Source: an uncultured Chloroflexota bacterium (GTDB lineage: Bacteria > Chloroflexota > Anaerolineae > Anaerolineales > Anaerolineaceae). From it: a DNA stretch of 64,000 nt. Below the pieces are notes generated by a model. The model had not been told where the DNA came from. It was given only the letters and a program-made list of their open reading frames with translations, and ran no database searches. Positions 49,238 to 59,000 of the stretch are shown here, in pieces (position 1 is the first letter of the stretch; each line of letters opens with the position of its first letter). The stretch covers positions 1 through 64,000 of the forward strand of contig CACYHU010000026.1 of assembly GCA_902774215.1 (NCBI GenBank), read 5' to 3'. A program made the translations under genes and the position numbers.

Positions 49238-50452
49238 CTACGTGCGGTAATCTCCGTTGATCTTCACGTAATCATAGGTCAGATCACAGCCCCAGGCTGT
49301 GGCTCCGGCTTCTCCCTGATGCAGATCAATGAGAATGTAAATCTCTTTCTCAAGCAGGATCTTTTTTGCTTTTTCTTCAGAGAATGCCACACCGGCCCCG
49401 TTTTCACAGACCAGTATATTTCCTCCTGCAGATTCGAAGCGCACTTCGATCCTGTCCACATCCAGCGGAACACCCGCATAACCGATCGCGCAAAGCACCC
49501 GGCCCCAGTTTGCGTCGGCACCGAACATGGCTGCTTTCAGCAGGGAAGAGCAGATAACAGATTTTGCCACGGTTTTCGCCGCATTTTCATCCGGTGCATG
49601 GCTCACCCTGCATTCCAGCATTTTCGTCGCGCCTTCGCCATCAGCAGCCATCTTGCGGCAGAGATCAGCGGTGACACAATGCAGAGCTTCCAAAAACGTA
49701 TCGAACGCCGCACCTTCCGCTGAGATTTCAGGATTTCCAGCCAGTCCGTTGGCAAGGATCGCCAGCGTATCGTTCGTGGAGGTATCTCCGTCGATGGAAA
49801 GCATATTGAAGGAAGTTTTTACGTCTGTACTCAAAGCTTTCTGAAGCATATCGCTTGAGATCGCGGCATCAGTTGTGATAAAGATCAGGGTCGTCGCCAT
49901 ATTGGGGTGGATCATCCCGGAGCCTTTTGCCATCCCGCCGATGCGGCATGTATGACCATCCAGTTCAAACTCCACCGCCGCTTCTTTTTTCCGGGTATCG
50001 GTAGTCATGATCGCCTCAACAGCGTCGCTGTTCCCGTCGACGCGCAATCCGCTGACCAGTTCTGCCATTCCTTTTTCAATGGGAATGATGCTAAGCGGCT
50101 GCCCGATAACACCGGTGGAACCGATAATGATATCCGTCGGATCGAGACCAAGAGCATTAGCCGCAAGTCCGCACATCTTCCGGGCAATTTCCGGACCATC
50201 TGCATTGCAGGTATTTGCATTGCCGCTGTTCACGATGACAGCCTGAGCCCTGCCGTCAGAAATGTTTTCTCTGGTCACAGCGATCGGAGCGCCTTTAACA
50301 AGGTTGGTGGTATATACCGCTGCCGCCGTGCACATCACATCGCTGACAACCAGCGCCAGGTCCTTGTCCGTATGATTTGCCCGGATCCCGCAGCGGATAC
50401 CGTTTGCTTTGAATCCCTTCGCGGCACATACACCGCCAGTAATCATTTTCAT
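49238..50452 (-). CDS. argJ: Glutamate N-acetyltransferase / amino-acid N-acetyltransferase ArgJ
   Basis: 404 aa. ArgJ is self-cleaved before a nucleophilic Thr, here Thr187 in GMIHPNMATTLIFITTDA. Other motifs: YTTNLVKGAPI, IVNSGNANTCNA and GSTGVIGQPL. It transfers acetyl from N-acetylornithine to glutamate (and, if bifunctional, uses acetyl-CoA), closing the acetyl cycle; no separate argA or argE is seen nearby. It follows argC by 14 bp. Confidence 0.95.
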   Translation of the reverse strand: MKMITGGVCAAKGFKANGIRCGIRANHTDKDLALVVSDVMCTAAAVYTTNLVKGAPIAVTRENISDGRAQAVIVNSGNANTCNADGPEIARKMCGLAANALGLDPTDIIIGSTGVIGQPLSIIPIEKGMAELVSGLRVDGNSDAVEAIMTTDTRKKEAAVEFELDGHTCRIGGMAKGSGMIHPNMATTLIFITTDAAISSDMLQKALSTDVKTSFNMLSIDGDTSTNDTLAILANGLAGNPEISAEGAAFDTFLEALHCVTADLCRKMAADGEGATKMLECRVSHAPDENAAKTVAKSVICSSLLKAAMFGADANWGRVLCAIGYAGVPLDVDRIEVRFESAGGNILVCENGAGVAFSEEKAKKILLEKEIYILIDLHQGEAGATAWGCDLTYDYVKINGDYRT

Positions 50453-50466
50453 TTTTATCTCACCCC

Positions 50467-51411
50467 TCAGCCTAAAACCAGACTTGTTGTTTCATCAAGA
50501 CCCAGCACCAGGTTCAGGTTCTGGACCGCTGCCCCGGAAGCACCTTTTCCGAGATTGTCAAACCTGGCAGTCAGGAGAATGCGGTCATCATTACCGCTCA
50601 CCAGAATCTGCATGTCATCCCTGCCGGCGAAAGCAGAAGCGGAAAGGAACCCGTTTTCATCTGCAGCATCATCAAAATGGACCAGCGGGCCCGGATAATA
50701 TGCTTTGAATATTTCTTTAAGATTATCAATATTTCCTTTAAGATTTTTTGCAAAGAGAGGAATGCTTACCTCCATCCCGGCGTAATAATCAGCCACAATC
50801 GGACTGAAAATCGGAGCGGTTTCCAAATTACATACATATGACATTTCTTTAAGGTGCTTGTGCTGCTGCGTCAGGCCGTATTGCCGCGGTCCTTTGAAAA
50901 GAGGATCCCGCTCCGGTGCTTCATACTCAGCGATCATCTTCTTCCCGCCGCCGGAATAACCGGTAAGGGAAAAACAGCTGAGCGCAGTATCCGGAGCAAT
51001 CAGGCCCTCGTCAATCAATGGTTTAACCAGCGCAATGAAACCGCTGGCGTGGCACCCGGGATTGGCAATTCGTTTGGAGTTTCGGATGACATCCCGGTAC
51101 CCCTTCAGCTCAGGAAAACCGTAAGCCCAGCCGGGCGCGGTCCGATGAGCAGTGGATGTATCAATTATGACGGTATCAGAACCCTCTGCCAGTTCAACCG
51201 CCTCAACAGCAGCCGCATCCGGCAGACAGAGAAAAACGACACCGGCCTCATGGATCGCTTCTTTACGGGCAGCGGGATCCTTGCGGGACGCTTCTGAAAG
51301 CGTGATGAGCTGCAAATCGTCACGTGCGCTGAGCCTTTCATAAATCCGCAGTCCGGTAGTCCCGGCACTGCCGTCAATAAATACTTTGTTCATTGAATTG
51401 TTATCATTCAT
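50467..51411 (-). CDS. argC: N-acetyl-gamma-glutamyl-phosphate reductase ArgC (type 2)
   Basis: 314 aa. KVFIDGSAGTTGLRIYERLSARDD is the NADP-binding start typical of the shorter type 2 AGPR. The catalytic Cys lies in ANPGCHASGFIALVKPL, and FSLTGYSGGGKKMI follows. It reduces N-acetylglutamyl phosphate to the semialdehyde. First gene of argCJBD. A TATAAT on the minus strand (51453-51448) may be its -10 box; no convincing -35 hexamer or ARG box is visible. Confidence 0.93.
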   Translation of the reverse strand: MNDNNSMNKVFIDGSAGTTGLRIYERLSARDDLQLITLSEASRKDPAARKEAIHEAGVVFLCLPDAAAVEAVELAEGSDTVIIDTSTAHRTAPGWAYGFPELKGYRDVIRNSKRIANPGCHASGFIALVKPLIDEGLIAPDTALSCFSLTGYSGGGKKMIAEYEAPERDPLFKGPRQYGLTQQHKHLKEMSYVCNLETAPIFSPIVADYYAGMEVSIPLFAKNLKGNIDNLKEIFKAYYPGPLVHFDDAADENGFLSASAFAGRDDMQILVSGNDDRILLTARFDNLGKGASGAAVQNLNLVLGLDETTSLVLG

Positions 51412-51513
51412 CAGACTGAAACTCCAAACCGTAAAATTCTTAAATAAATTATATCCAAAGAGAGGGTGATCTGAGACTCACCGGCTGTTGATTATGACGG
51501 GCATGAGTTATGA

Positions 51514-51541
51514 AAAAAGGCGGGGTCTGTCCCGCCTTTCC
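51514..51541 (-). terminator. Terminator of the cbiK-gdhA unit
   Basis: AAAGGCGGG (51516-51524) pairs with CCCGCCTTT (51531-51539); on the minus strand six T residues follow. It lies about 45 bp after the gdhA stop. Confidence 0.85.
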
Positions 51542-51583
51542 TGATAATAAATCTATCCGGTGCCGGCCGGCAGCGATCAATGA

Positions 51584-52918
51584 TTATACATAACCCTGAG
51601 CTCGCATAGCCTTGGCAACCAGACGGAAGCCGGCGATATTTGCACCGCTGACATAGTTGCCTACAGTATTGTAATCTTCGCAGGCACTCTGGATCTGGGC
51701 GAAGATTCCCTTCATGATGTCATGAAGCTGGTTATCTACGCTTTCAAAGGAGCGGTACTGACGGGAAGCATTCTGGGACATTTCAATCGCTGAAACCGCA
51801 ACACCGCCGGCGTTGGCAGCCTTACCGGGCAGGAAGTCCAAACCGGCGCCTAACAGGTAATCAGTAGCTTCACGGGTGGTGGGCATGTTGGCGCCTTCGG
51901 TCACGGATTTGCAGCCGTTGGCAACCAGTTTCTGCGCACCTTCGAGTGAAAGCTCGTTCTGCGTTGCACAGGGGAAAGCCAGATCACAGGGGACGCCCCA
52001 TGGCTTTTCATCTTCAAAATATTCAGCATGCGGACGATAGGCTAAATAGTCCTTGACACGGCCCCGCTTGCCTTCCTTGATCTCACGCAGCGCAGCGAAA
52101 TCGATTCCTTCTTCATCATAGATAAAGCCGTCGGAATCGCTTGCGGTGACGACCTTTGCGCCGAGGGTCTGCAGCTTCTGGATCGTATACAGCGCAACAT
52201 TACCGGAACCGGAAACAACAGCGGTCTTTCCGGCAACAGACTGACCCTTGTGGGAGAGCATTTCTTCGGTGATGTAGACCACACCGTAGCCGGTCGCTTC
52301 GGTACGGGCGAGCGAACCGCCCCAGCCGACACCCTTACCGGTCAGAACACCTTCCCAGCGATGGGTAAACTTCTTGTAAGCGCCGTAAAGATATCCGATC
52401 TCACGGCCGCCGACACCGATATCACCCGCGGGGACATCTTCATTTGGCCCGATGTAATTGAACAGTTCGGACATGAATGCCTGACAGAAGGACATTACTT
52501 CGGTATCGGACTTGCCGCGCGGGTTGAAGTCCGCACCGCCCTTGCCGCCGCCGATTGCCTGACCGGTAAGAGCATTTTTGAAGATCTGCTCAAAACCGAG
52601 AAAGTTAATGATCGAGCGATTGACAGAGGGGTGGAAACGGATACCGCCCTTATACGGGCCGAGTGCGCTGTTGAACTGAGTACGATAACCGCGGTTAACG
52701 TGGACTTTGCCGTTATCATCGGTCCAGCAGACACGGAAAGAAATACTGCGTTCCGGTTCCACGATGCGTTCCAGCAATTTTTCTTCGCGGTAGTCACGCT
52801 CATGTTTTGCGATGACCGGTGCGATCGAATCCAAAATTTCTCTTACCGCCTGATGGAATTCCGGTTCACCCGGGTTCCGCTTCAGTACGGATTCCATGAT
52901 TTCATCTACGTATGCCAT
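51584..52918 (-). CDS. gdhA: NADP-type glutamate dehydrogenase
   Basis: 444 aa, the length of the hexameric small GDH family. Motifs: RVCWTDDNGKVHVNRGYRTQFNSALGPYKGGIRFHPSVN, then GGGKGGADFNPRGKSD with the catalytic Lys, DVPAGDIGVGGREIGYLYG and a Rossmann domain with VSGSGNVALYTIQKL. It aminates 2-oxoglutarate to glutamate, the precursor for argCJBD next door. It starts 13 bp after the cbiK-like gene and is likely co-transcribed with it. Confidence 0.96.
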   Translation of the reverse strand: MAYVDEIMESVLKRNPGEPEFHQAVREILDSIAPVIAKHERDYREEKLLERIVEPERSISFRVCWTDDNGKVHVNRGYRTQFNSALGPYKGGIRFHPSVNRSIINFLGFEQIFKNALTGQAIGGGKGGADFNPRGKSDTEVMSFCQAFMSELFNYIGPNEDVPAGDIGVGGREIGYLYGAYKKFTHRWEGVLTGKGVGWGGSLARTEATGYGVVYITEEMLSHKGQSVAGKTAVVSGSGNVALYTIQKLQTLGAKVVTASDSDGFIYDEEGIDFAALREIKEGKRGRVKDYLAYRPHAEYFEDEKPWGVPCDLAFPCATQNELSLEGAQKLVANGCKSVTEGANMPTTREATDYLLGAGLDFLPGKAANAGGVAVSAIEMSQNASRQYRSFESVDNQLHDIMKGIFAQIQSACEDYNTVGNYVSGANIAGFRLVAKAMRAQGYV

Positions 52919-52931
52919 AGTTCATTTCCTC

Positions 52932-53714
52932 TTATTCAAAGCAGCTGTTCAGATGGTCTCTGTAAACCTTGCGGACACCGGTATATTCACCAAGACACTT
53001 GCGATGGACAACAGTCTTGTAACCGGCGTTGGCGATCAGTGTTTTCATGGAATTGTCCGCATCACCGCAGACGCCTTCCATAGCCATTTCGCCCGCGACA
53101 AACATGAAGGGAGCAATATGGACAGTATTGATCGCCGGGTTCTTCTTCAGGTGACGGATCACGGTGTCGACCTGCGGGAAAGCATTGAAAGTGCAGACCG
53201 AAGTGTTCTCGTATCCGAGATCTTTGAAGACATAATCCAATGTGCAGTAGACAGAATTACTGGCATGGTCGGAACCATGACCGACAAGGACAACCGCTTC
53301 ATTTGCAGGCAGGTTCGGGTAATCTTCTTCCATGATGGAACGGCAGACCCGGACGTAGTCTTCATGATTGTTCAGCAGCGGAGCACCACATTTAGCAGTG
53401 ATGAAGTCCGCTTTATGGGAGTAAACCATATCAACCAGTTCATCATATTCTGAACCGTTCAGGATGTAAGCAGGCTGGACATACAGATGAGTAACGCCAT
53501 CCAGAACCATGCGGGCCATACTTTCACGGACTGCATAAACCGGATCGCCCTCTTCCTGGATGATTTTGATGAGTGATTCATTGGTGATAACACGATACAG
53601 ATCACATTCGGGATGATCTGACTTGTATTCAGCTTCGAGAACATGGGTATTTCGATCCATGACATCATGTAATTTGGTACCGAAGCTGACCGACATGATA
53701 GCTTTCTTTTTCAT
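52932..53714 (-). CDS. Sirohydrochlorin cobaltochelatase CbiK-like protein
   Basis: 260 aa, anaerobic CbiK-type chelatase: start KAIMSVSFGTKLHDVMDRN, then VQPAYILNGSEYDELVDMV and VVLVGHGSDHASNSVYCTLDYV with the metal-ligand His, then HIAPFMFVAGEMAMEGVCGD. In characterised CbiK proteins the last block reads AGDHA and supplies a second His ligand; here it is AGEMA, so that His is replaced. Either the metal site is altered or the protein has another role. No other cobalamin genes are adjacent; it is upstream of gdhA by 13 bp. Confidence 0.82.
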   Translation of the reverse strand: MKKKAIMSVSFGTKLHDVMDRNTHVLEAEYKSDHPECDLYRVITNESLIKIIQEEGDPVYAVRESMARMVLDGVTHLYVQPAYILNGSEYDELVDMVYSHKADFITAKCGAPLLNNHEDYVRVCRSIMEEDYPNLPANEAVVLVGHGSDHASNSVYCTLDYVFKDLGYENTSVCTFNAFPQVDTVIRHLKKNPAINTVHIAPFMFVAGEMAMEGVCGDADNSMKTLIANAGYKTVVHRKCLGEYTGVRKVYRDHLNSCFE

Positions 53715-54058
53715 AATCTTTTCCCCTTCAATTTCATCATGATATTCAGCAAGTCTGTGCCCGGATTAACTTAACATATACAGCAGGCGGGAACCACAAT
53801 ATACCGCGATGCTGATCCATTAATTCCAAAGGCTTGTCTCATACCAAGGGCTTTATTGCGCGTTATTATAAAACTCTTTTTTTGCGGTATTATAATTTTT
53901 ATTACATCAATAATTGTTTTGACAAACATTTACGGTAAAAAAACATCTCTGAACTCTTAATTACACAAAAACCCGTCAGCAGTCACTGATGAGCTCCTGC
54001 CAACGGGTCTCCGTCATATCCGGTTTCGGATAAAGTGAACCTTTTGAAACTTCAAAAT
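53715..54058. other. Intergenic region upstream of the cbiK-like gene
   Basis: About 340 bp. It contains the lpdA terminator (53971-54008) and an AT-rich segment with two minus-strand TATAAT boxes (53870-53865 and 53894-53889) that could drive cbiK-gdhA; no good -35 pairs with either. No gene is visible. Confidence 0.5.
53966..54008 (-). terminator. Terminator of lpdA
   Basis: On the minus strand ACCCGT-TG-GCAG pairs with CTGC-TG-ACGGGT around a loop of about 18 nt, followed by TTTTTGTG. Confidence 0.75.
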
Positions 54059-55447
54059 TTAATTCTCACTCACAGCTTCAATTGCGGCTTCCATGATCAC
54101 TTCGGAGAGCGTGGGATGGGCATGGACGTTCAGCGCGATATCCCGTGCTGTCAGACCCTGAGCAGCCGCAAGAGAAAGCTCCGGCAGCAGCTCACTGACC
54201 TCCGGACCAACAAGTACCGCACCGATAATGACACCCGTTTCTGCGTTAAACAGCAGCTTCACCCAGCCTTCATTTTCACCAAGCCCCAAAGCTTTTCCAT
54301 TGGCAATAAACGCGGCTTTCCCGGTTTTATAAGCGATTCCCGCAGCACGGGCACTTTCTTCCGTATACCCGAATGAAGCGACCTGCGGATGGGAATAGGT
54401 CGCATGGGGCATCAGATCGTAACGCAGCGGTGCCGGATCTTTCCCGGCGATCAAATCACCAGCCACGCGTCCCATCGCTTCCGCGGTATGAGCCAGCAGC
54501 ACCTTGCCGGCAACATCACCGATCGCATAAATATGCGGAACGGATGTACGGCCCATTTCGTCTGCCTCGATCCAGCCCCGGGATGTGACCGCCACGCCTG
54601 CTTTTTCAAGTCCAAGATCCGGCGCATTGGAGCGGAATCCGACCACGATCACGACCTGGTCAGCCTCAACAGTACTTTCTTTGTCATCCTGCTCCAAATG
54701 GACCGTAACACCCTCTTCAGTTTTTTCCACACTGCTGAGTGCTGTTCCGGTCTTCACTTTAATACCCTGCTTTTTGAAAGAGCGCTCAAGTTCAAGTCCT
54801 GCTTCCGCATCCTCATTCGGCAGCAGATGGCTTTGCATTTCAACGATCGTCACTGCCGCACCGTATCCGTTCCAGACCGTCGCGAATTCGACACCGATGG
54901 CGCCGCCGCCGATTATAACGACCCGCTTCGGAAGAACTGTCTGCAGGATCGCCTGACGGTAATTCAGGATCTTCTCACCATCCGGCAGCATCCCGGGAAT
55001 TTCAACCGGCTTTGTTCCGCAGGCAATGATGACGGAACCGGCCGTCAACTCTTCTTCTGCCCCGTCATTCAGAACAACATGCACGACATGAGGACCGGTA
55101 AATTCAGCCGTACCGAAAAATACATCCACGCCGGCATTTTTCAGGAGAAACGCCACACCCTGGTTCAGTCTTTTTGAAACCTTCCGAGACCGCTCCACCG
55201 CGGCGGAATAATCCAGATCCAGATTATCACAGGAAATACCGAAAGTCCTGCTGTCTTTCCTCAGCGTCCGTGCGAGTTCGGCATTCTTCAAAAGCGACTT
55301 TGAAGGGATGCAGCCCACATTCAGACACACGCCGCCCAGGCTGTCCTTTTCAATAACAGCGGTTTTCAACCCGTTTTTCGCCGTCTGCAAAGCAGCTGTA
55401 TATCCACCTGGCCCTGCGCCGATCACAATCACATCATATTCTTTCAT
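54059..55447 (-). CDS. lpdA: Dihydrolipoyl dehydrogenase
   Basis: 462 aa from the ATG at 55447 (AAAGGAGAATCC upstream; the frame is open 35 codons further but without support). FAD motif VIVIGAGPGGYTAALQ, redox disulfide GGVCLNVGCIPSKS, NAD motif VVIIGGGAIGVEFATVWNGYG, second FAD site YAIGDVAGKVLLAHTA and the C-terminal HAHPTLSE His-Glu pair. It reoxidises lipoamide in 2-oxoacid dehydrogenase or glycine cleavage complexes; no partner genes are in the window. It lies about 110 bp after gatB. Confidence 0.94.
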   Translation of the reverse strand: MKEYDVIVIGAGPGGYTAALQTAKNGLKTAVIEKDSLGGVCLNVGCIPSKSLLKNAELARTLRKDSRTFGISCDNLDLDYSAAVERSRKVSKRLNQGVAFLLKNAGVDVFFGTAEFTGPHVVHVVLNDGAEEELTAGSVIIACGTKPVEIPGMLPDGEKILNYRQAILQTVLPKRVVIIGGGAIGVEFATVWNGYGAAVTIVEMQSHLLPNEDAEAGLELERSFKKQGIKVKTGTALSSVEKTEEGVTVHLEQDDKESTVEADQVVIVVGFRSNAPDLGLEKAGVAVTSRGWIEADEMGRTSVPHIYAIGDVAGKVLLAHTAEAMGRVAGDLIAGKDPAPLRYDLMPHATYSHPQVASFGYTEESARAAGIAYKTGKAAFIANGKALGLGENEGWVKLLFNAETGVIIGAVLVGPEVSELLPELSLAAAQGLTARDIALNVHAHPTLSEVIMEAAIEAVSEN

Positions 55448-55556
55448 GGATTCTCCTTTTGCCTCTGTTCTGAGTATATCCGGGACTGCAGCACTCAGGC
55501 GGTCCCGGAGCTCTGTTTTTAGACTGTCTTTATTTTCAGCGTACCGGGACAAGGTC

Positions 55557-56996
55557 TCATCGTCCGGTAAGCATCGATTTCAGTATTTTCCCGACAAGCT
55601 TTGCATCTGCCTTTCCTTTGGTTTCACGCATCACCTGACCGGTGAACCAGCCCAGCAGCGTTTCTTTCCCCGCACGGAAAGCCTCAGCCTCTTTCGGATT
55701 GCTGCTAACTACTTTTTCACAGATCCCGCGGATAATTCCTTCATCGCTGACAACAGTCAGGTTCTTTTCTGCCGCGATCCGGGAAGGCGCCTTACCACTC
55801 TGCTGTACCAAATCAATCAGATCTTTGCCGACTGCAGCTGTGATTGTTCCTGAATCGACCATCTGGATGATCTCCGCGAGATCCCGCGGGCGGATGTTCA
55901 GGCCTGACGCAGATGTACCGCTTTCATTCACCAGACGGAGGATCTCATTCATCATCCAGTTGGAGACCCGTTTCGGATCCCCGCCGTAAAAATTCAGTGT
56001 TTCCTCGAAATAATCGGAAAGGTCCCTTTCTGTCGTTAGGATCCCTGCATCATAAACCGGGAGCTTGTAATCTGTTATAAAACGCTGCTTCCTCACCCAG
56101 GGAAGCTCCGGCAGCTCTTCATGCCACGCCTCGATCTGCTCCTGTGAAAGGACCACCGGCATCAGGTTGGGTTCCCTGAAAAAACGGTAATCCACCGCGT
56201 TTTCCTTGGAACGCATTTTGCGCAGTTCGCGGGCGTCATTATCCCATTCGATCGTCCATTGCTCCACCTCATGTCCCGCTTCCAGTTCACGGGTCTGCCG
56301 CTCGATTTCGGAAACGATCGCCTTGCGGACAGCATCGATAGAGTTAATATTTTTGATCTCACATTTCCGTCCCGGCTTACCGGAACCGGCCGGAGCAACG
56401 GAGACATTGGCATCGCATCGCAGCTGGGCTTTTTCCATATTCCCCTCGGAAACACCGATCCAGCGGATCAGCCGGCGCAGCCGGATCAGATAAGCTGCCG
56501 CTTCATCAGCGGAATGGAGATCCGGTTTTGTGACCATTTCCACCAGGGGAATACCGCTGCGATTAAAATCAATGAGGCGGATACCGTTCTCATTCCGGGT
56601 TTTACCGGCATCCTCTTCCATGTGCAGATTGTCAATGCGGACCCGCACCATGCGCCCGTTATCCATCTCAACATCCAGATATCCTCCAAGACCGATGGGT
56701 TGATCATTCTGTGTCACCTGATAACCGCCGGGCATATCCGCATATAAATAATTCTTACGGTCAAAAAAGGATACCTGATTGACTTCAGCGTGAACGGCAA
56801 GGCACAGCAGGACAGCTTTATGGATCATTTCCGCATTCGGCGACGGCAGTGCACCGGGCTGTCCGGTACAGACAGGACAAATGCTGCTGTTGGGCGGCTC
56901 ATTCCAGGAATCAGCTTTACATGAACAAAAGGCTTTGGTCCTTGTATTCAGCTGAATATGGGTCTCAAGACCGATCACTGCAGTATATTCGCTCAT
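55557..56996 (-). CDS. gatB: Asp-tRNA(Asn)/Glu-tRNA(Gln) amidotransferase subunit B
   Basis: 479 aa. N-terminal kinase-like domain with VIGLETHIQLNTRTKAFCSC, CPVCTGQPGALPSPN and DMPGGYQVTQND; C-terminal YqeY-like tail ending VGKILKSMLTGR. It phosphorylates the misacylated Glu/Asp of the tRNA before amidation by GatA-derived ammonia. The start overlaps the gatA stop (ATGA). It lets a genome lacking GlnRS or AsnRS make Gln-tRNA or Asn-tRNA. Confidence 0.95.
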   Translation of the reverse strand: MSEYTAVIGLETHIQLNTRTKAFCSCKADSWNEPPNSSICPVCTGQPGALPSPNAEMIHKAVLLCLAVHAEVNQVSFFDRKNYLYADMPGGYQVTQNDQPIGLGGYLDVEMDNGRMVRVRIDNLHMEEDAGKTRNENGIRLIDFNRSGIPLVEMVTKPDLHSADEAAAYLIRLRRLIRWIGVSEGNMEKAQLRCDANVSVAPAGSGKPGRKCEIKNINSIDAVRKAIVSEIERQTRELEAGHEVEQWTIEWDNDARELRKMRSKENAVDYRFFREPNLMPVVLSQEQIEAWHEELPELPWVRKQRFITDYKLPVYDAGILTTERDLSDYFEETLNFYGGDPKRVSNWMMNEILRLVNESGTSASGLNIRPRDLAEIIQMVDSGTITAAVGKDLIDLVQQSGKAPSRIAAEKNLTVVSDEGIIRGICEKVVSSNPKEAEAFRAGKETLLGWFTGQVMRETKGKADAKLVGKILKSMLTGR

Positions 56997-58513
56997 ACCT
57001 TCTCCTGCTGGCTTGCCAAAGCCTGTTCAACCACCCCGGCAGCACGCAATAATATTGCTTCGGAGTAATCATTACCGACAAATTGAACCCCTATCGGAAG
57101 TCCGTCCGCTGTTCGGCCGGCCGGCAGTGAGATCCCCGGTATGCCGGCAAAATTCATCGGTGCAGTAAACTGATCCGCATAACGAACCAACCGCGGATCG
57201 GTTCCGTTTCTGTCAAAACGGAAAGCCGGAAGCGGTGTGGAAGGCGTCAGCAACAGGTCCAGACGGTATTTACCGGCCGGATCAAAAACCCGGTCGTAAT
57301 CACTGCGGATCAGAGCACGTGCCCGCTGAGCCCGCAGATAATATTTTTCATAAAATTCCTTCCGGCTTATAAAAAGTCCGGTCAGGATCCTCAGTTTTAC
57401 TTCATGGCCAAATCCAGCCTCCCGCGATTCCGCGAAAAGGTCATACATATCTCCGTCATGAGTCCCTGCCCGCTGTCCGTATTTCAATCCGTCATAGCGC
57501 TGCAGATTGGAATAAGCTTCGATGCGGGAGATCACGAAATATGCCGGAACAGAGTATTTTGTATTTGGCATGGGTACATCCCAAATGACCTCCGCCCCTG
57601 CTGAAGCCAATATATCCGCGGCCCGCATAAGTGCATCAGTGATTTCAGGGTCGATGGGATGATCATCGGGTGAGCCATCATCATTCAAGACTGTAAGGTT
57701 GAGAAAATCCGGAGAAATGCCTACCCGCAAACCGGTGATATCTTTCTTCAGTTCCGAAAGGAAATCAGGGACCGGCACACGTCCGGTCACGTTATCGCGG
57801 GCATCAAAACCGGCAAGAACATTCATCATCAGCGCCGCATCCTTCACCGAGCGGGTGATCGGACCGACTGTATCCATGGAAGAAGCAAAGGCAATAGTTC
57901 CCCAGCGGGACACACGGCCATAGGTGGGTTTCAGCCCGACGACACCGCAAAAGGCTGCCGGTTCTCTTATCGAGCCGCCGGTATCCGTACCCAGCGAAAC
58001 TGTCCCTTCATACGCTGCCACAGCAGCTGCCGATCCCCCGGAAGAACCGCCGGCGACACGTTCCGGGTCATGAGGATTGCGCGGACAGGGCATAAATGCC
58101 GTTGATTCATTTGTCCCTCCCATCCCGAACTCATCACAATTGGTTTTTCCGATCAATACCGCGTCTGCGCTTCCCATCCGTTCAACTGCGGCGGCATTAT
58201 ACGGCGGGATCCAGCCTCGCAGGATCCCGGAACCTCCGGTGGTCCGGATTCCGCGGGTGCAGAACATATCTTTCGCGGAATAAGGGACCCCTGCGAGAGG
58301 GCCTGTCGGTTCCCCGGCTGCGATTTTTCTGTCAACTTCCCGTGCTTTATTTATTGATTCTTTTTCACAGATCGTTATAAAAGCATGTATCTGCTTCTCC
58401 GATTCTGCTGTCTGCGTAAGCGCGGCATCCAGAAGCTCTGTAGCAGAAATTCGTTTTGAGCGAACCAGTTCCGCCTGTTCAAAAGCCGAAAGCCTGATCA
58501 AATCACTGTTCAT
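56993..58513 (-). CDS. gatA: Asp-tRNA(Asn)/Glu-tRNA(Gln) amidotransferase subunit A
   Basis: 506 aa amidase-signature enzyme. The Lys is in PYSAKDMFCTRGIRTTGGS; the cis-Ser and nucleophile Ser are in VAGGSSGGSAAAVAA and SLGTDTGGSIREPAAFCG. It frees ammonia from glutamine and channels it to GatB. It overlaps both neighbours by 4 bp (gatC upstream, gatB downstream), so the three subunits are translationally coupled. Confidence 0.95.
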   Translation of the reverse strand: MNSDLIRLSAFEQAELVRSKRISATELLDAALTQTAESEKQIHAFITICEKESINKAREVDRKIAAGEPTGPLAGVPYSAKDMFCTRGIRTTGGSGILRGWIPPYNAAAVERMGSADAVLIGKTNCDEFGMGGTNESTAFMPCPRNPHDPERVAGGSSGGSAAAVAAYEGTVSLGTDTGGSIREPAAFCGVVGLKPTYGRVSRWGTIAFASSMDTVGPITRSVKDAALMMNVLAGFDARDNVTGRVPVPDFLSELKKDITGLRVGISPDFLNLTVLNDDGSPDDHPIDPEITDALMRAADILASAGAEVIWDVPMPNTKYSVPAYFVISRIEAYSNLQRYDGLKYGQRAGTHDGDMYDLFAESREAGFGHEVKLRILTGLFISRKEFYEKYYLRAQRARALIRSDYDRVFDPAGKYRLDLLLTPSTPLPAFRFDRNGTDPRLVRYADQFTAPMNFAGIPGISLPAGRTADGLPIGVQFVGNDYSEAILLRAAGVVEQALASQQEKV

Positions 58514-58845
58514 CCGATCCTCTGGTGCGGAACGTCGGGAGAAACAATAAAACTATCCTGAGACAGGGGAGCCTGCCGGACAATGGCATCCGGAGCATCA
58601 AAAGGGATCCATTTATCTTCCCGCAATCCGCAGCGGATCGCCGGAGGATATGGATTCCCGTGGATCACCGGAGAAATACTGTCACTGAGGGGAATTATTT
58701 CCAGCTGCCGGATAACTTCCATCTTAAGGTTCAGCTCCTTCCGCAAAGCTTCAGCTTCATCAGGCTGCAGGTCGATTGCTGCTGTCTGAACCAGTTCAGC
58801 AAAAAGGGCTTCTCCGACAACTTCATCCATTATTTGTTTTTCCAT
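58510..58845 (-). CDS. gatC: Asp-tRNA(Asn)/Glu-tRNA(Gln) amidotransferase subunit C
   Basis: 111 aa, slightly longer than the usual 95-100. It has the GatC pattern LVQTAAIDLQPDEAEALRKELNLKMEVIRQLEII, then DAIVRQAPLSQDSFIVSP, the segment that wraps between GatA and GatB. The gene order gatC-gatA-gatB with 4-bp overlaps supports the call. Confidence 0.9.
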   Translation of the reverse strand: MEKQIMDEVVGEALFAELVQTAAIDLQPDEAEALRKELNLKMEVIRQLEIIPLSDSISPVIHGNPYPPAIRCGLREDKWIPFDAPDAIVRQAPLSQDSFIVSPDVPHQRIG

Positions 58846-58884
58846 AATACCGTGTTTTATCTACTATAAGGGCTCACTTTGCAT

Positions 58885-59000
58885 TCCGGAGGGCATGCTT
58901 CGCAAGGCGCGGGATCGAAAGTTCGTGTGTTTGGGAAAGCCACAGCCCGCGTCTGATTTCCGGAGACCTGCAGCCCCCATACCCCCGCTGTGTTTCAGGG
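58885..59000. repeat. Structured intergenic repeat, copy B
   Basis: It shares GGAGGG..TGCTTCGCA.GG with copy A (28555-28680). GGCGCGGG (58906-58913) pairs with CCCGCGTC (58946-58953), equivalent to the GGGACGCGG/CCGCGTCCC stem in copy A but with different bases, so the pairing is conserved by compensating changes. The remainder of 58846-59127 shows no gene. Confidence 0.55.
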
